Source: Sphingomonas kyeonggiensis
GTDB lineage: Bacteria > Pseudomonadota > Alphaproteobacteria > Sphingomonadales > Sphingomonadaceae
Length of the DNA: 64,000 bases
Direction: 5' to 3'
Assembly: GCF_030812785.1 (NCBI RefSeq)
Contig: NZ_JAUSTJ010000002.1
Span: forward strand, 1 to 64,000
The position numbers were made by a program, and so were the translations under genes. The stretch's first letter is position 1, and each line of letters opens with the position of its first letter. The notes beneath the pieces were generated by a model. The model had not been told where the DNA came from. It saw only the letters and a list, made by a program, of their open reading frames with translations, and ran no database searches. This document shows, one piece after another, positions 17,096-25,890 of the stretch.

Positions 17096-17201
17096 CAGCC
17101 CCTCCCCCGACCCCTCCCGCGAGCGGAAGGGGAGCGATTGGGGCAGGCGCTCCCCTTCCTCGTTCCCCTTCCGCTTGCGGGAGGGGCTAGGGGAGGGGAT
17201 G
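17096..17201. repeat. Palindromic CCCTCCC-type intergenic repeat (copy 3)
   Basis: CAGCCCCTCCCCCGACCCC (about 17097-17115) and its near-complement at 17184-17201 enclose internal palindromes built on CCCGCGAGCGGAAGGGGA and TCCCCTTCCGCTTGCGGGA. The whole unit can fold into one long imperfect stem. It is the same family as the elements at 60833 and 20245. Confidence 0.7.
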
Positions 17202-17460
17202 GTTGCCTCGGGCGGGTGCCGCCGCTCCCTATTTCGGCCGCGGCGCCGACTCGGCAAAGTCCACGAAGTTCACGCCCAGAGCGGGTTCTTGCGCGCGGAA
17301 GTTCACCAAGTTCGCACTAGTGGCGGGCAGCCGCGCAATATCCTTGCGTGGGCGGGGTCCTATTTTTCCTACGGCGTCAAAGAGCGGCTGGGTGGTGCCC
17401 GGCCGGAGGAAGGCAAGCAGGGGGAATCCTATTTTGCAAGGTGCGGGCGCCCCACCTTCC
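17202..17460. other. Non-coding region with short direct repeats
   Basis: No credible gene. Two related blocks, AAGTCCACGAAGTTCAC (17257-17273) and GAAGTTCACCAAGTTCGCAC (17298-17317), are near direct repeats of AAGTTCAC. TCCTATTTT occurs twice (17358 and 17427). The AT-rich motifs are unusual against the surrounding GC content. Together with the flanking palindromes this makes a roughly 500-bp gene-free stretch between the unknown gene at 16328 and ispA. Confidence 0.6.
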
Positions 17461-17542
17461 CGTCATCCCGGCAGAAGCCGGGATCTCGTGCGGCTCCTGT
17501 CCCGCGCCTTCGCCTGAGATCCCGACTTTCGTCGGGATGACG
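17461..17542. repeat. 82-bp palindromic repeat, copy A
   Basis: Arms of 27 bases (17461-17487 and 17516-17542) start with CGTCATCCCGG and end with CCGGGATGACG-type sequence, with a 28-base centre. The 82-bp unit differs from the copy at 61829-61910 at only five positions. An extra isolated end (GGGATGACGG) follows near 17551. It lies between the 3' ends of the unknown gene and ispA. Confidence 0.85.
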
Positions 17543-17589
17543 ATTTGGGGCGGGATGACGGTTGTGAGGCGGGGTGGCGCCGGCGGGTT

Positions 17590-18489
17590 CTAGCGATCGC
17601 GTTCCAGCGTGTAGCGCGCGATGTCGCGCAGCAGGTCGGCTTCGACGCCATAGGGCTTGAGGTGGGTGATCGCCTGATCGACCAGCATCCGGGCCTGTTC
17701 CTTCGCCCGGTCGAGCCCGAGCAGCGAGAGGAAGGTCTCCTTGCCTGCCTCGCCGTCCTTGTGGAGCTTCTTGCCGACTAGCGCCTCGTCGCCCTCGGCA
17801 TCGAGGATGTCGTCGGCGATCTGGAAGGCGAGGCCGACGTCGCGGGCATAGCCGCGCAGACCGGTGCGGCCCTCGGGCGGGATGCGGCCGAGGATCGCGC
17901 CGCTCTCCACCGCGCAGCTGATCAGCGCGCCGGTCTTCATCGCCTGGAGGCGGGTGACGGTGGCGAGGTCGAAGCTCGATTTCTCGGCCTCGAGGTCCAT
18001 CATCTGCCCGCCCGCCATGCCGGCGGGGCCGGCAGCCTGGGCGAGCGTGCCCGACAGCTCGATCCGCACGAACGGATCGGGATGGGTCCGCTCGTCGGCG
18101 ATCACTTCGAAGGCGAGCGCGTGCAGGCAGTCGCCCGCCAGGATCGCGGTCGCTTCGTCGAACGCCCTGTGCACCGTCGGCTTGCCGCGGCGGATGTCGT
18201 CATCGTCCATCGCCGGCAGGTCGTCGTGGATCAGCGAATAGACATGGATGCATTCGAGCGCGAGCGCGGTGCGGGCGATGCAATTGCGGTCGACGCCGAA
18301 CAGCTGCGCGGTCGCCGAGACGAGCAGCGGCCGCAGTCGCTTGCCCCCGCCGATCGCGGCGTGGCGCATCGCCTCGTACAGCCCCTTGCGCGGATCGCCG
18401 GGCACGGCCAGCAACAGGTCGAACTGGCGGTCCATCTCCGCCGAGACCTGCTTGAGCGCCGCCTGCAGCGCGAGGGAGGCCTGCGCCAT
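17590..18489 (-). CDS. ispA: Farnesyl/polyprenyl diphosphate synthase
   Basis: Short-chain trans-prenyltransferase condensing isopentenyl diphosphate with allylic diphosphates to farnesyl diphosphate, the precursor of undecaprenol, quinones and carotenoids. The 299-residue protein has GGGKRLRPLL, the first aspartate-rich motif DDLPAMDDDD with the bacterial-type insertion, and the second motif FQIADDILDAEGD. The ATG at 18489 gives the family start. xseB ends 8 bp upstream, the classic xseB-ispA pair, but dxs, which often follows, is not here. Confidence 0.95.
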   Translation of the reverse strand: MAQASLALQAALKQVSAEMDRQFDLLLAVPGDPRKGLYEAMRHAAIGGGKRLRPLLVSATAQLFGVDRNCIARTALALECIHVYSLIHDDLPAMDDDDIRRGKPTVHRAFDEATAILAGDCLHALAFEVIADERTHPDPFVRIELSGTLAQAAGPAGMAGGQMMDLEAEKSSFDLATVTRLQAMKTGALISCAVESGAILGRIPPEGRTGLRGYARDVGLAFQIADDILDAEGDEALVGKKLHKDGEAGKETFLSLLGLDRAKEQARMLVDQAITHLKPYGVEADLLRDIARYTLERDR

Positions 18490-18497
18490 GTCCGGGA

Positions 18498-18743
18498 TCA
18501 GCCGGCGGCGAAGGGCGTGGTGCCGGCGGCGCGGCCTTCGGCATCGGTGCGGATCGCCTCGATCCGCGCCTGCGCCGCATCGAGCCGCGCGGCGCATTGC
18601 CGGCGCAGCCGGTCGCCGCGCTCGTACAGGTCGATCGCTTCCTGGAGCTGGGCCTCGCCGCTCTCCAGCCGTGCGACGATGCGCTCCAGTTCCTTCAGCG
18701 CTTCCTCGAACGAAAGCGCGGTGACGTCCGCTTCTTCTGCCAT
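18498..18743 (-). CDS. xseB: Exodeoxyribonuclease VII small subunit
   Basis: The 81-residue small subunit of exonuclease VII, which degrades single-stranded DNA. It contains the family core SFEEALKELERIVARLESGE and LYERGDRLRRQCAARLDAAQ. The ATG at 18743 gives the normal length. It is 8 bp upstream of ispA in one operon. The large subunit gene is not in the window. Confidence 0.94.
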   Translation of the reverse strand: MAEEADVTALSFEEALKELERIVARLESGEAQLQEAIDLYERGDRLRRQCAARLDAAQARIEAIRTDAEGRAAGTTPFAAG

Positions 18744-18853
18744 GGCGACGCTATGCGCCGGGCTTGGGCCGGAAGGCAACCTGCCATGGTATGATTGCAA
18801 CCATGCATCCGCCGCCCTAGCTCCACGTTACCTCGGCTGAAGGAGACGCGCGC

Positions 18854-20236
18854 ATGTTCACCAGCATCAATCCCGCCACCGGAGAGACGGTTGATACCCA
18901 TGAGGCGCTCGATGCGGACGGGATCGAGATGGCGCTGGCCCGCGCCGATGCCTGTTTCCGCTCATGGCGCGATTCGCCGCTGGAGCGCCGCACCGAGCTG
19001 CTGACGAAGATCGCGGATGCCTGGGAGGCCAACAAGCAGCACCTTGCCGAGACCGCGACCAGGGAGATGGGCAAGACGCTGGCGAGCGCGATCGCCGAGG
19101 TGGAGAAGTGCATCAGCGGCTTCCGCCATTATGCCAAGGCCGGCCCGTCCTATCTGGAGCCGACGACCGTGCAGACCGCGAGCGGCCATGCCGTGGCGCG
19201 CTGGCTGCCGATGGGGCCGGTGCTGGCGGTGATGCCGTGGAACTTCCCTTATTGGCAGGTGATCCGCTTCCTCGCGCCGACGATCATGGCGGGCAATGTC
19301 GCGCTGCTGAAGCATGCCTCGAACGTGCAGGGCTGCGCAGCCCTGATCCAGCAGATGATGGGTGCGGCGGGCGCGCCGGACGGGCTGTTCCAGAACCTCG
19401 CCATCAAGTCCGACAAGGTCGCCGCGATCATCGCCGACAAGCGGGTGGTGGCGGTGACGCTGACCGGCAGCGAAGGCGCCGGCGCGCAGGTCGCCCAGGC
19501 CGCAGGGCGTGCGCTGAAGAAGGTGGTGCTGGAGCTGGGCGGATCGGACCCGCTGATCGTGATGCCCTCGGCCGATCTCGACCTGGCGGCGAAGACCGCG
19601 GTCACGGCGCGCGTGCAGAATGCCGGGCAGAGCTGCATCTGCGCCAAGCGGATGATCGTGCATGCCGACGTGTATGAGGCGTTCCTCGAGAAGTTCGAGG
19701 CGGGGATGAAGGCGGTGAAGATCGGCGACCCGATGGAGAGGGAGACGGGCATGGGCCCGCTCTCCAGCGTCGCCCAGCGCGATACGGTGCTGGAGCAGGT
19801 GGCGCGTGCCGTCAGCGAAGGCGCGACGCTGCGCTTCGGGGCGGAGAAGATTGAGAAGGAAGGCGCCTGGATGACGCCGGGCGTGCTGACCGACATGGAT
19901 CCGGAGAGCGACGTGGCGAAGGAGGAAGTCTTCGGACCTGTAGCGGCGGTCTACAAGGTCGCCGATATCGATGCGGCGATCGCGCTGGCCAATGACGTGC
20001 CCTACGGGCTCGGCTCGGCGGTGTGGACGACGGACGAGGCCGAGATCGAGCGGTTCGTGCGCGACATCCAGTCGGGCATGACCGCGGTCAATTCGCTGCT
20101 CGCCTCGACGCCCGAGGCGCCGTTCGGCGGGGTGAAGCTGTCGGGGCATGGCCGCGAGCTGGGGCCGTGGGGCATGCACGAGTTCATGAACCTGAAGGCG
20201 GTGATGTTCGGCAAGGATGTGGTGGCGGGGGATTGA
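18854..20236 (+). CDS. NAD(P)-dependent succinate-semialdehyde dehydrogenase
   Basis: A 460-residue aldehyde dehydrogenase whose size and sequence match the GabD/Sad group that oxidises succinate semialdehyde to succinate. Catalytic Glu227 lies in LELGGSDP and nucleophilic Cys261 in NAGQSCICAKR; MPWNFPYWQ and EEVFGPVA are further family signatures. AAGGAGA precedes the ATG. There is no GABA transaminase gene nearby, so the physiological substrate is inferred only from similarity. A palindromic repeat follows. Confidence 0.92.
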   Translation: MFTSINPATGETVDTHEALDADGIEMALARADACFRSWRDSPLERRTELLTKIADAWEANKQHLAETATREMGKTLASAIAEVEKCISGFRHYAKAGPSYLEPTTVQTASGHAVARWLPMGPVLAVMPWNFPYWQVIRFLAPTIMAGNVALLKHASNVQGCAALIQQMMGAAGAPDGLFQNLAIKSDKVAAIIADKRVVAVTLTGSEGAGAQVAQAAGRALKKVVLELGGSDPLIVMPSADLDLAAKTAVTARVQNAGQSCICAKRMIVHADVYEAFLEKFEAGMKAVKIGDPMERETGMGPLSSVAQRDTVLEQVARAVSEGATLRFGAEKIEKEGAWMTPGVLTDMDPESDVAKEEVFGPVAAVYKVADIDAAIALANDVPYGLGSAVWTTDEAEIERFVRDIQSGMTAVNSLLASTPEAPFGGVKLSGHGRELGPWGMHEFMNLKAVMFGKDVVAGD

Positions 20237-20244
20237 GTAGCAAT

Positions 20245-20352
20245 AGCCCCTCCCCTTCAGGGGAGGGGTTGGGGTGGGGGCTGTCAACGGGCTCCCGGTC
20301 TCGATGAGATACATGCCCCACCCCAAACCCCTCCCCTGAAGGGGAGGGGCTT
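20245..20352. repeat. Palindromic CCCCTCCCC-type intergenic repeat (copy 4)
   Basis: AGCCCCTCCCCTTCAGGGGAGGGG followed by TTGGGGTGGGGG (20245-20280) is mirrored by GCCCCACCCCAAACCCCTCCCC and a closing palindrome (20315-20352). The unit can fold either as two small hairpins or as one long stem. It lies between the convergent 3' ends of the aldehyde dehydrogenase and cupredoxin genes and may terminate both. Confidence 0.8.
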
Positions 20353-20357
20353 AGGAG

Positions 20358-20720
20358 TTAGCTCACCACGAACTTCCCCGTCATGCCGAAGCTGGCATGG
20401 AGCAGGTGGGTGCATTTGATCGGGTAGCTGCCTGCCTTGGGCGCAGTGAAGTGGAGGTCGACGGCGCGGTCGCTGTCCAGCTCGATCTTGCCGTCCTTGA
20501 GCTTCGCGCGGTCCGCGGCGGGCATCGTCGCGGCGGCGAAGAAGTCCCTTGCCGCGAAGCTGTGGCCGCCGCTGCTGGTCAGGTGCAGGACGTAGCTCTG
20601 GCCGTGGACCAGCGCGATCGTCGCGGGCGTGAACTTGAAGTTGGACAGCGCGACGTCGATCCGCTGCTCGTGCGCGGGGGCCGCGAGGGTCAGTGCCAGA
20701 AGCGCCAGCAGCGTCTTCAT
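20358..20720 (-). CDS. Cupredoxin-like blue copper protein, exported
   Basis: A 120-residue small secreted protein with signal peptide MKTLLALLALTLAAPAHA-like. The fold is plastocyanin/azurin-like, with a complete type-1 copper ligand set: His53 (GGHSF), Cys103, His108 and Met113 in the spacing C-x4-H-x4-M (CTHLLHASFGM). An electron carrier or copper-binding role in the periplasm is expected. Its start overlaps the fadD stop by 4 bp, so it is translationally coupled to an acyl-CoA ligase, a surprising partner. Confidence 0.9.
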   Translation of the reverse strand: MKTLLALLALTLAAPAHEQRIDVALSNFKFTPATIALVHGQSYVLHLTSSGGHSFAARDFFAAATMPAADRAKLKDGKIELDSDRAVDLHFTAPKAGSYPIKCTHLLHASFGMTGKFVVS

Positions 20721-22411
20721 GCCTGTTCTCCCTGCATTTCCTTCAGCAGGTCCTTGCGGCTGAGCTTGCCGATCATCGTCTTGGGCAGGGTCTCGCGGAC
20801 CACCACCTCGGACACGCGCTCATGCTTGCCGAGCTTGCCGTTGAGCCAGGCGCAGATCTCGGGCCCGCTCACGTCCGAGCCTTCGTCGAGCGTGACATAG
20901 GCGTGGGGCAGCTCGCCATGATAGGCGTCGGGCAGGCCGATCACGAGCGCCTCCTTCACTGCCGGATGCTGGTAGAGCACCGCCTCGATCTGGCTGGGGA
21001 AGACCTTGAAGCCGCCGACCGCGATCATGTCCTTCAGCCGGTCGACGATCTTGATATAGCCGTCCTCATCGATCAGCCCGACATCGCCGGTGCGCAGCCA
21101 GTGCGGCTCGCCATCGACCGTGACGAACACCTCGGCATCGGCATCGGGGCGATTCCAGTAACCCTGCATGATCTGCGGGCCATGGACGACGATCTCGCCG
21201 GGCTCGCCCTCGGGCGGCGGGCGGGTCGGGTCTTCCTTGTCGACCAGCTTGACGCGGGTGCCCTGGAGCGGCTGGCCGATCGTGCCGGGCTTGTTGAGGC
21301 CGACATAGGGATTGGTGCAGACCACGCCCGAGCTTTCGGAGAGGCCATAGCCTTCGATCACGCGGGCGCCGGTGATCTTCTCCCATTCCTCCTTGAGCTG
21401 GGCGGGAAGCGGGGCGCCGCCCGAGATGCAGTAGCGCAGCGAGGCGAAGTCGGACGGCTTCATGCCCGGCGCGTCGAGCAGCGCCTGGTACATGGTCGGC
21501 ACGCCGGGCAGCGCGCGCGGCTGGGTGCGGCGCAGCTCGGCCAGTGCCTGCTTGGCGTTGAAGCGCGGCAGCATCGCGATCTCGCCACCGGTCACCACGG
21601 TGCGGTTGAGCACGCAGGTATTGGCGAAGACGTGGAAGAAGGGGAGGACGCCCAGCACCTTGTCCTTGGCCGTGCCCATCTCGGGATCGAGCCGGGCGAC
21701 CTGGCGGGCATTGGCCGAGAGATTCTGGTGGGTCAGCACCGCGCCCTTGGGGGTGCCGGTGGTGCCGCCGGTATACTGGATCAGCGCGACGTCCTTCTCG
21801 GGATCGATCTTCGGCGCGTCGCAGATGCCGTTGTTGGCGATCAGCTTGGAGAAGGCGAGGATGCGCTCGTCATGCGGGCGCTGCGCCACTTCGGCGCCAC
21901 GGAACAGCCGGTAGAAGAGCGACTTGGCCGCGGGCAGCGCACCGGCGACCGACCCGACCACCAGCCGCTCGAGATCGCTCTGCTCGAGCACCTTGAGCGC
22001 GGTCGGCAGCAGCGCCGAGGCGGAGATGGTGAAGAGCAGCCGGGTGCCCGAATCGGCGACCTGGTGGCTCAGCTCCTCGACCGTGTAGAGCGGCGAGAAA
22101 TTGACCACCGTCGCGCCGAGCTTGAGGATGCCGTAATAGGCGGCGACATAATGCGGCACGTTGGGCAGGAAGAGCCCGATCCGGTCGCCTGGACCATAGC
22201 CCAGCGCCTTGAGGCCGCAGGCCACGCGGTTGGCGCCGTCCAGCGTCTCGCCATAGCTGTAGTGCCGGCCCATGAAATCGAGCAGCGGGGCCTGGGGGTG
22301 GGCGCGGGCGCTCGCCTCGAACAGATCGACCATGGACTGGGGCGGGAAGGGCGTGTCCCAGGCACCGGGATGGTTGTACGCGGTACGCCAGATCTGTTCG
22401 GGGTCAGTCAT
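20717..22411 (-). CDS. fadD: Long-chain fatty acid-CoA ligase
   Basis: A 564-residue AMP-forming ligase activating fatty acids to acyl-CoA. It has the P-loop YTGGTTGTPKGA, the adenylation motif GYGLSESSG, and the C-terminal hinge and catalytic region (DGYIKIVDRLKDMIAVGGFK, GKLSRKDLL). Length and order match FadD. The ATG at 22411 gives the family N-terminus MTDPEQIW. The downstream cupredoxin overlaps by 4 bp, and a small membrane-protein gene lies 31 bp upstream. Confidence 0.95.
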   Translation of the reverse strand: MTDPEQIWRTAYNHPGAWDTPFPPQSMVDLFEASARAHPQAPLLDFMGRHYSYGETLDGANRVACGLKALGYGPGDRIGLFLPNVPHYVAAYYGILKLGATVVNFSPLYTVEELSHQVADSGTRLLFTISASALLPTALKVLEQSDLERLVVGSVAGALPAAKSLFYRLFRGAEVAQRPHDERILAFSKLIANNGICDAPKIDPEKDVALIQYTGGTTGTPKGAVLTHQNLSANARQVARLDPEMGTAKDKVLGVLPFFHVFANTCVLNRTVVTGGEIAMLPRFNAKQALAELRRTQPRALPGVPTMYQALLDAPGMKPSDFASLRYCISGGAPLPAQLKEEWEKITGARVIEGYGLSESSGVVCTNPYVGLNKPGTIGQPLQGTRVKLVDKEDPTRPPPEGEPGEIVVHGPQIMQGYWNRPDADAEVFVTVDGEPHWLRTGDVGLIDEDGYIKIVDRLKDMIAVGGFKVFPSQIEAVLYQHPAVKEALVIGLPDAYHGELPHAYVTLDEGSDVSGPEICAWLNGKLGKHERVSEVVVRETLPKTMIGKLSRKDLLKEMQGEQA

Positions 22412-22442
22412 TGACACTGGTGTAAGCAAGCCTTTTCGGGGG

Positions 22443-22649
22443 TCAAGTCGTAAGCCGCTTGCTCCAGGTGACGAGCACGGAAATCGCGAAGATGCCGATA
22501 TCGACGACCGCCTCGACCCGTTGCGGCGTGAGGTCGTCCACGCGGTGCATGTGGATGGCGATGTCGGCGCGGCGATCGAGGGATGCGAAGGCAAGCAGCG
22601 CAAGCGCGGCAAGCGCCCCGATGGCGATCTTCCTGGCTCGTCCCGACAT
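22443..22649 (-). CDS. Small membrane protein, function unknown
   Basis: A 68-residue protein starting MSGRARKIAIGALAALALLAF, one clear membrane helix, then a hydrophilic piece HMHRVDDLTPQRVEAVVDIG and a second hydrophobic stretch ending VTWSKRL. The GC-rich third positions and a GGGA element six bases before the ATG at 22649 support a real gene. It lies between the diguanylate cyclase gene and fadD on the same strand, with 31-41 bp gaps. Confidence 0.72.
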   Translation of the reverse strand: MSGRARKIAIGALAALALLAFASLDRRADIAIHMHRVDDLTPQRVEAVVDIGIFAISVLVTWSKRLTT

Positions 22650-22690
22650 GGTGAATCCCATACGCCGGGCAGCGGCGCCGGGCAAGCGGA

Positions 22691-24376
22691 TCAGGCGGCT
22701 TCGCGGTGGGCCGAGCGCGCGCGGTCGCGGCCGGCGGACTTGGCTTCGAACAGCGCGATGTCGGCGCCGCGATAGAGAGTCTTCCAGTCGATATCGCCGG
22801 TCAATGGGCCGGTGCAGCCGCCGATGCTGGCGGTGACCTTCAGGTCGAAGGGCATGCGGGTGGCGCGCAGCCGGGCGAGCAGCTGCTCGGGCTCGATTCG
22901 CGCATCGACCGAAGACAGGATGGCGAATTCCTCGCCGCCCATCCGGGCGACTAGCGTGCCGGCGGGGGCGGCGTGGCGCAGCGTGCGGGCGAACAGGCGC
23001 AGCACCTCGTCGCCGCCGTCATGGCCGAGCGTCTCGTTGACGCGCTTGAAATGATCGATGTCGGCGATGAGCAATTGCTGCTCGCCCGGCCGGCCGATCG
23101 CCTGGGCAAGGAAGGCGCGGCGGTTGAGCAGGCCGGTGAGCGGATCGGTATCGGCCAGGCGGCGGGCCATCACCTCGCTGGCGATGGCGTCGTCGCGCTC
23201 GTCGCGCAGCAGCTTGATGCGATAGGCGATGGCGAGGCTCGACATCAGCGCCTCGAGCGCCATCGACAGCAGGGTCGAATTGTCGAGCCAGAAGTTCCAC
23301 TCGATGAGGTGGAAATTGGCGAGCGTGCGCAGCAGCGAGGTGAGGATCGGTGCCCCCCAGCCGATCGCGAACAGCCAGAGATAGTTGGAGCGCACCTGCC
23401 AGGCCCGCCACAGGGTCGGCCCGACCACTGCGCCGAGCAGCAGGAAGGTGGTGGTGAAGGCGGCGTCGACGATCTGGACGTTGAGCGGGGCGAAGCAGAA
23501 GACCAGCAGCCCGACGCCCAGCAGCGCGCCCGCCACGACATAGACGAAGCGGCCGAGCCAGCCGGTGAACACCGCCTCCTCGAAGAAGCTGCGCGCGAAG
23601 ATCAGCGCGCTGGCGCCGGTGAAGCCGAGCAGGAGATAGTTGAGCCGCAGCCGATCGTTGTTGACGATGTCCGGAAAGGCCCAGGCGAGCGCGCCCGAGG
23701 ACGAGAAGACATAGCCGAGCAGCCCCAGCGCCATCACGCAATAATAGAGCTGGAACCGGTGGCGCAGCGCCCCCCACAGCGCGAGATTATAGACGAGCAG
23801 CCCGAGGCACAGGCCACCGAACCCGGCATAGAGTGCGGTGAGGGCGATGGTGGCGCGCTGGCTCTCGGTGCCGGTCACCAGCCGGGTGCCGAGCATGATG
23901 CCGCGCATGTTCGCCGAACCCTCGACATGCCAGAGCAGGCGGACGACCTTGGCCTCGCGCCGCTCGATCTGGATCTCGCCGACCGCGCCGAGTTGGATCC
24001 AGGGGGTGATGCCGCGCGCATCGGTGCGCTGGCTGAACATCCGCCCATCGGCATAGAGGGTGTGCATTGCCATGCCCTGCTGCCACAGGCTGGCGAAGCG
24101 CGCGAACAGGCGGGCGCCGGGGCGCGAGCTCTGGTCGATATCGCCCGAGATCACCCAGAAACTGCCGGGGCCGAGCTTGTACTGCCGGGTGGTGCAGTCG
24201 AAGCGTTCGGGATGCTGGATCAGCTCCGCGGGGTTCATGCCGCCGGTGTCGCGCAGCACGCAGATGTCGAGCGCCCGCCCGACATTGCCCTGGGCATTTG
24301 CGGGCACGGCGATGCCCAGCAGCGCGATCAACGCGCCGACAAGGACGGACAGCCGCAGGAGACGCAACGCCAGCAT
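22691..24376 (-). CDS. Membrane diguanylate cyclase (7TMR-DISM sensor, GGEEF)
   Basis: A 561-residue inner-membrane protein that makes cyclic di-GMP. It has a signal peptide ending PANAQ, a periplasmic sensor of about 140 residues with the 7TMR-DISM extracellular character, and seven hydrophobic segments (about residues 180-385). A short coiled linker leads to a GGDEF domain (DTDPLTGLLNRRAFL, ADIDHFKRVNE) with the active-site motif RMGGEEF. GGEEF is compatible with activity. No RxxD inhibitory site is visible just upstream, so product inhibition may be absent. Confidence 0.94.
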   Translation of the reverse strand: MLALRLLRLSVLVGALIALLGIAVPANAQGNVGRALDICVLRDTGGMNPAELIQHPERFDCTTRQYKLGPGSFWVISGDIDQSSRPGARLFARFASLWQQGMAMHTLYADGRMFSQRTDARGITPWIQLGAVGEIQIERREAKVVRLLWHVEGSANMRGIMLGTRLVTGTESQRATIALTALYAGFGGLCLGLLVYNLALWGALRHRFQLYYCVMALGLLGYVFSSSGALAWAFPDIVNNDRLRLNYLLLGFTGASALIFARSFFEEAVFTGWLGRFVYVVAGALLGVGLLVFCFAPLNVQIVDAAFTTTFLLLGAVVGPTLWRAWQVRSNYLWLFAIGWGAPILTSLLRTLANFHLIEWNFWLDNSTLLSMALEALMSSLAIAYRIKLLRDERDDAIASEVMARRLADTDPLTGLLNRRAFLAQAIGRPGEQQLLIADIDHFKRVNETLGHDGGDEVLRLFARTLRHAAPAGTLVARMGGEEFAILSSVDARIEPEQLLARLRATRMPFDLKVTASIGGCTGPLTGDIDWKTLYRGADIALFEAKSAGRDRARSAHREAA

Positions 24377-24470
24377 GGCGCAGGCCTAGCCCAACATGAC
24401 AAACAACCCGTAAAGATAACCGGTCCCGGGCCATGTTTATAAAGCGCGCCAGCGGTTTGCCGGACGAAAT

Positions 24471-24501
24471 GAAGGGGCGGCAGGAACGCCGCCGCCCCTT
24501 C
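24471..24501 (-). terminator. Hairpin downstream of the secreted unknown gene
   Basis: Perfect 11-bp arms GAAGGGGCGGC (24471-24481) and GCCGCCCCTTC (24491-24501). Read on the minus strand it follows the gene at 24517 and is followed by a modest T-rich stretch (ATTTCG), so intrinsic termination is likely but the T-tract is weak. Confidence 0.6.
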
Positions 24502-24516
24502 GGCACCGGTCCGGGT

Positions 24517-25698
24517 TCAGCAACCGCTGCCCAGGCCCGCGGCGCGCTTCAGCAGGCCGCCCAGCTTGGGCTTGCAGGGCTTGGGCTTGGGCTGCTCGGG
24601 CCGGCCGTCCTCATTGTCGGTCCGGCCGAGCATCGCATCGCCCATGTCGGGCATGCCGGGCATGAAGGTGCCCTGCGCCCGATAGCGGACCTTGGCGGTC
24701 CATTTCGGGTGCCAGGCGACCTTCGGATCCTTGGGCCGTTCGGGGAAGGCATAATTCGCCTCCGGACCATAGGCGGTGAGGAAGCCCATCATCATCTCGC
24801 CTGCGGCGGCCTTCGCCTCGGCGGGGATGGTGCAGCTGGTCTGGCTGGGCGGCATCACCACCTTCTGCCCGATCAGCCGGTTGACCGTGCCCGGCGAGAG
24901 CCAGTTCCACAGGTCGCCGCCGAACTGGCGCGAGGCGGAGGAGGCCCACCAGACGACGTCGCCATTCTTCGCGCGGTCGCCGGCGCCCATCGCCCAGGCA
25001 TAATAGCCGGTCGCCGCCGGCACCGCGCCCCAGTTGAGCGGGATCGAGCCGTCGCCGGCGCTGCCCGACTTCACCCGCGGCGCCGCCATGAAGTCCTGAT
25101 TGACCGCGAAGCTGATCTCCGGGCTGTAGTTGCCGGCGATCCGGTGCTGGCCGATCAGCGAGGAATTGCCACGGACCTGCGCGCTCGACTTGCCGTTCGG
25201 CCAGTCGCCATAGGTGCGGCTGTTGCCCGGGCGCGGTCCGACCTCGGACGCGATGCTCGCCGAGAACAGGTCGGGCGGCACCTGGCCCTTGGCAAGCTTG
25301 GCGAAGTCGATGATCACCGGCTGGCCCGGGCCGGCATGCGCGCCGCAACCCCAGAAGATCAGCAGCCGGCCCTTGGGCCGCTCGAACGGCTGGGTGTCGG
25401 TTCCGCCCTTGCTCGCCTCGGGCGTGATCAGCGGCACCGATGCGCCCATGCGCATGCCCTCGGGCAGGAAGTGATCGGCCTTGGGGGCGCCGCCGGTCGC
25501 GGGCAGCCGCGAGCCGAGCCGCAGCACCACTTCGCGTCGATCGCCCTGGCCCATCATGCCGGCATGGGTGCCGACGTCCATCACATAGCGCGCCTCGGGC
25601 GCGGTATCGTTGCTGGTCTGCGCGACGACCAGGCCGGCGGCGAGCATGCCCGCCAGCGCCGTTCCGGCACCCAGTATCTTCATTCTCTTCGATCGCAT
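24517..25698 (-). CDS. Secreted protein of unknown function
   Basis: A 393-residue exported protein with signal sequence MRSKRMKILGAGTALAGMLAAGLVVA. The mature part is rich in glycine, proline and tryptophan, with many short beta-like segments (LLIFWGCGAHAGPGQPVIIDFAKL, INLNWG-type repeats) and ends in a Lys/Pro-rich tail closing with GSGC. No family is recognised. The ATG at 25698 follows GGGAGT. It stands between two terminator-like hairpins, so it is probably monocistronic. Confidence 0.83.
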   Translation of the reverse strand: MRSKRMKILGAGTALAGMLAAGLVVAQTSNDTAPEARYVMDVGTHAGMMGQGDRREVVLRLGSRLPATGGAPKADHFLPEGMRMGASVPLITPEASKGGTDTQPFERPKGRLLIFWGCGAHAGPGQPVIIDFAKLAKGQVPPDLFSASIASEVGPRPGNSRTYGDWPNGKSSAQVRGNSSLIGQHRIAGNYSPEISFAVNQDFMAAPRVKSGSAGDGSIPLNWGAVPAATGYYAWAMGAGDRAKNGDVVWWASSASRQFGGDLWNWLSPGTVNRLIGQKVVMPPSQTSCTIPAEAKAAAGEMMMGFLTAYGPEANYAFPERPKDPKVAWHPKWTAKVRYRAQGTFMPGMPDMGDAMLGRTDNEDGRPEQPKPKPCKPKLGGLLKRAAGLGSGC

Positions 25699-25840
25699 TC
25701 GGATACTCCCTGGAAGAACCATGGCTGCGACCCGAAGCGAGAGTGCGTTGTTCTAATTGCGCGCATCATAGCGCAGGACGCATCTGCGCGATTGTGCAAA
25801 TCCGACGAAGCGGGCCGGGCGTCCCCGACGCAAACGAAAC

Positions 25841-25864
25841 GGGCCGGGAGTTTCCTCCCGGCCC
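25841..25864 (-). terminator. Intrinsic terminator of clpA
   Basis: Perfect 10-bp stem GGGCCGGGAG (25841-25850) with CTCCCGGCCC (25855-25864) and a 4-base loop. On the minus strand the stem is followed by GTTTCGTTTG, a T-rich tail. It lies 26 bases after the clpA stop codon. Confidence 0.75.
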
Positions 25865-25890
25865 GATCGGTTCTGCAAAGGTCAGAAGCC

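Noticed and set aside
18744..18853. Extended -10 like TGGTATGAT near 18784 as promoter of the aldehyde dehydrogenase
   Set aside because: No acceptable -35 element is found at the right distance, so the site was not listed as a feature.
20693..22414. A 573-codon plus-strand open frame opposite fadD
   Set aside because: It is the antisense shadow of a gene with all acyl-CoA ligase motifs; composition is typical of a shadow frame.
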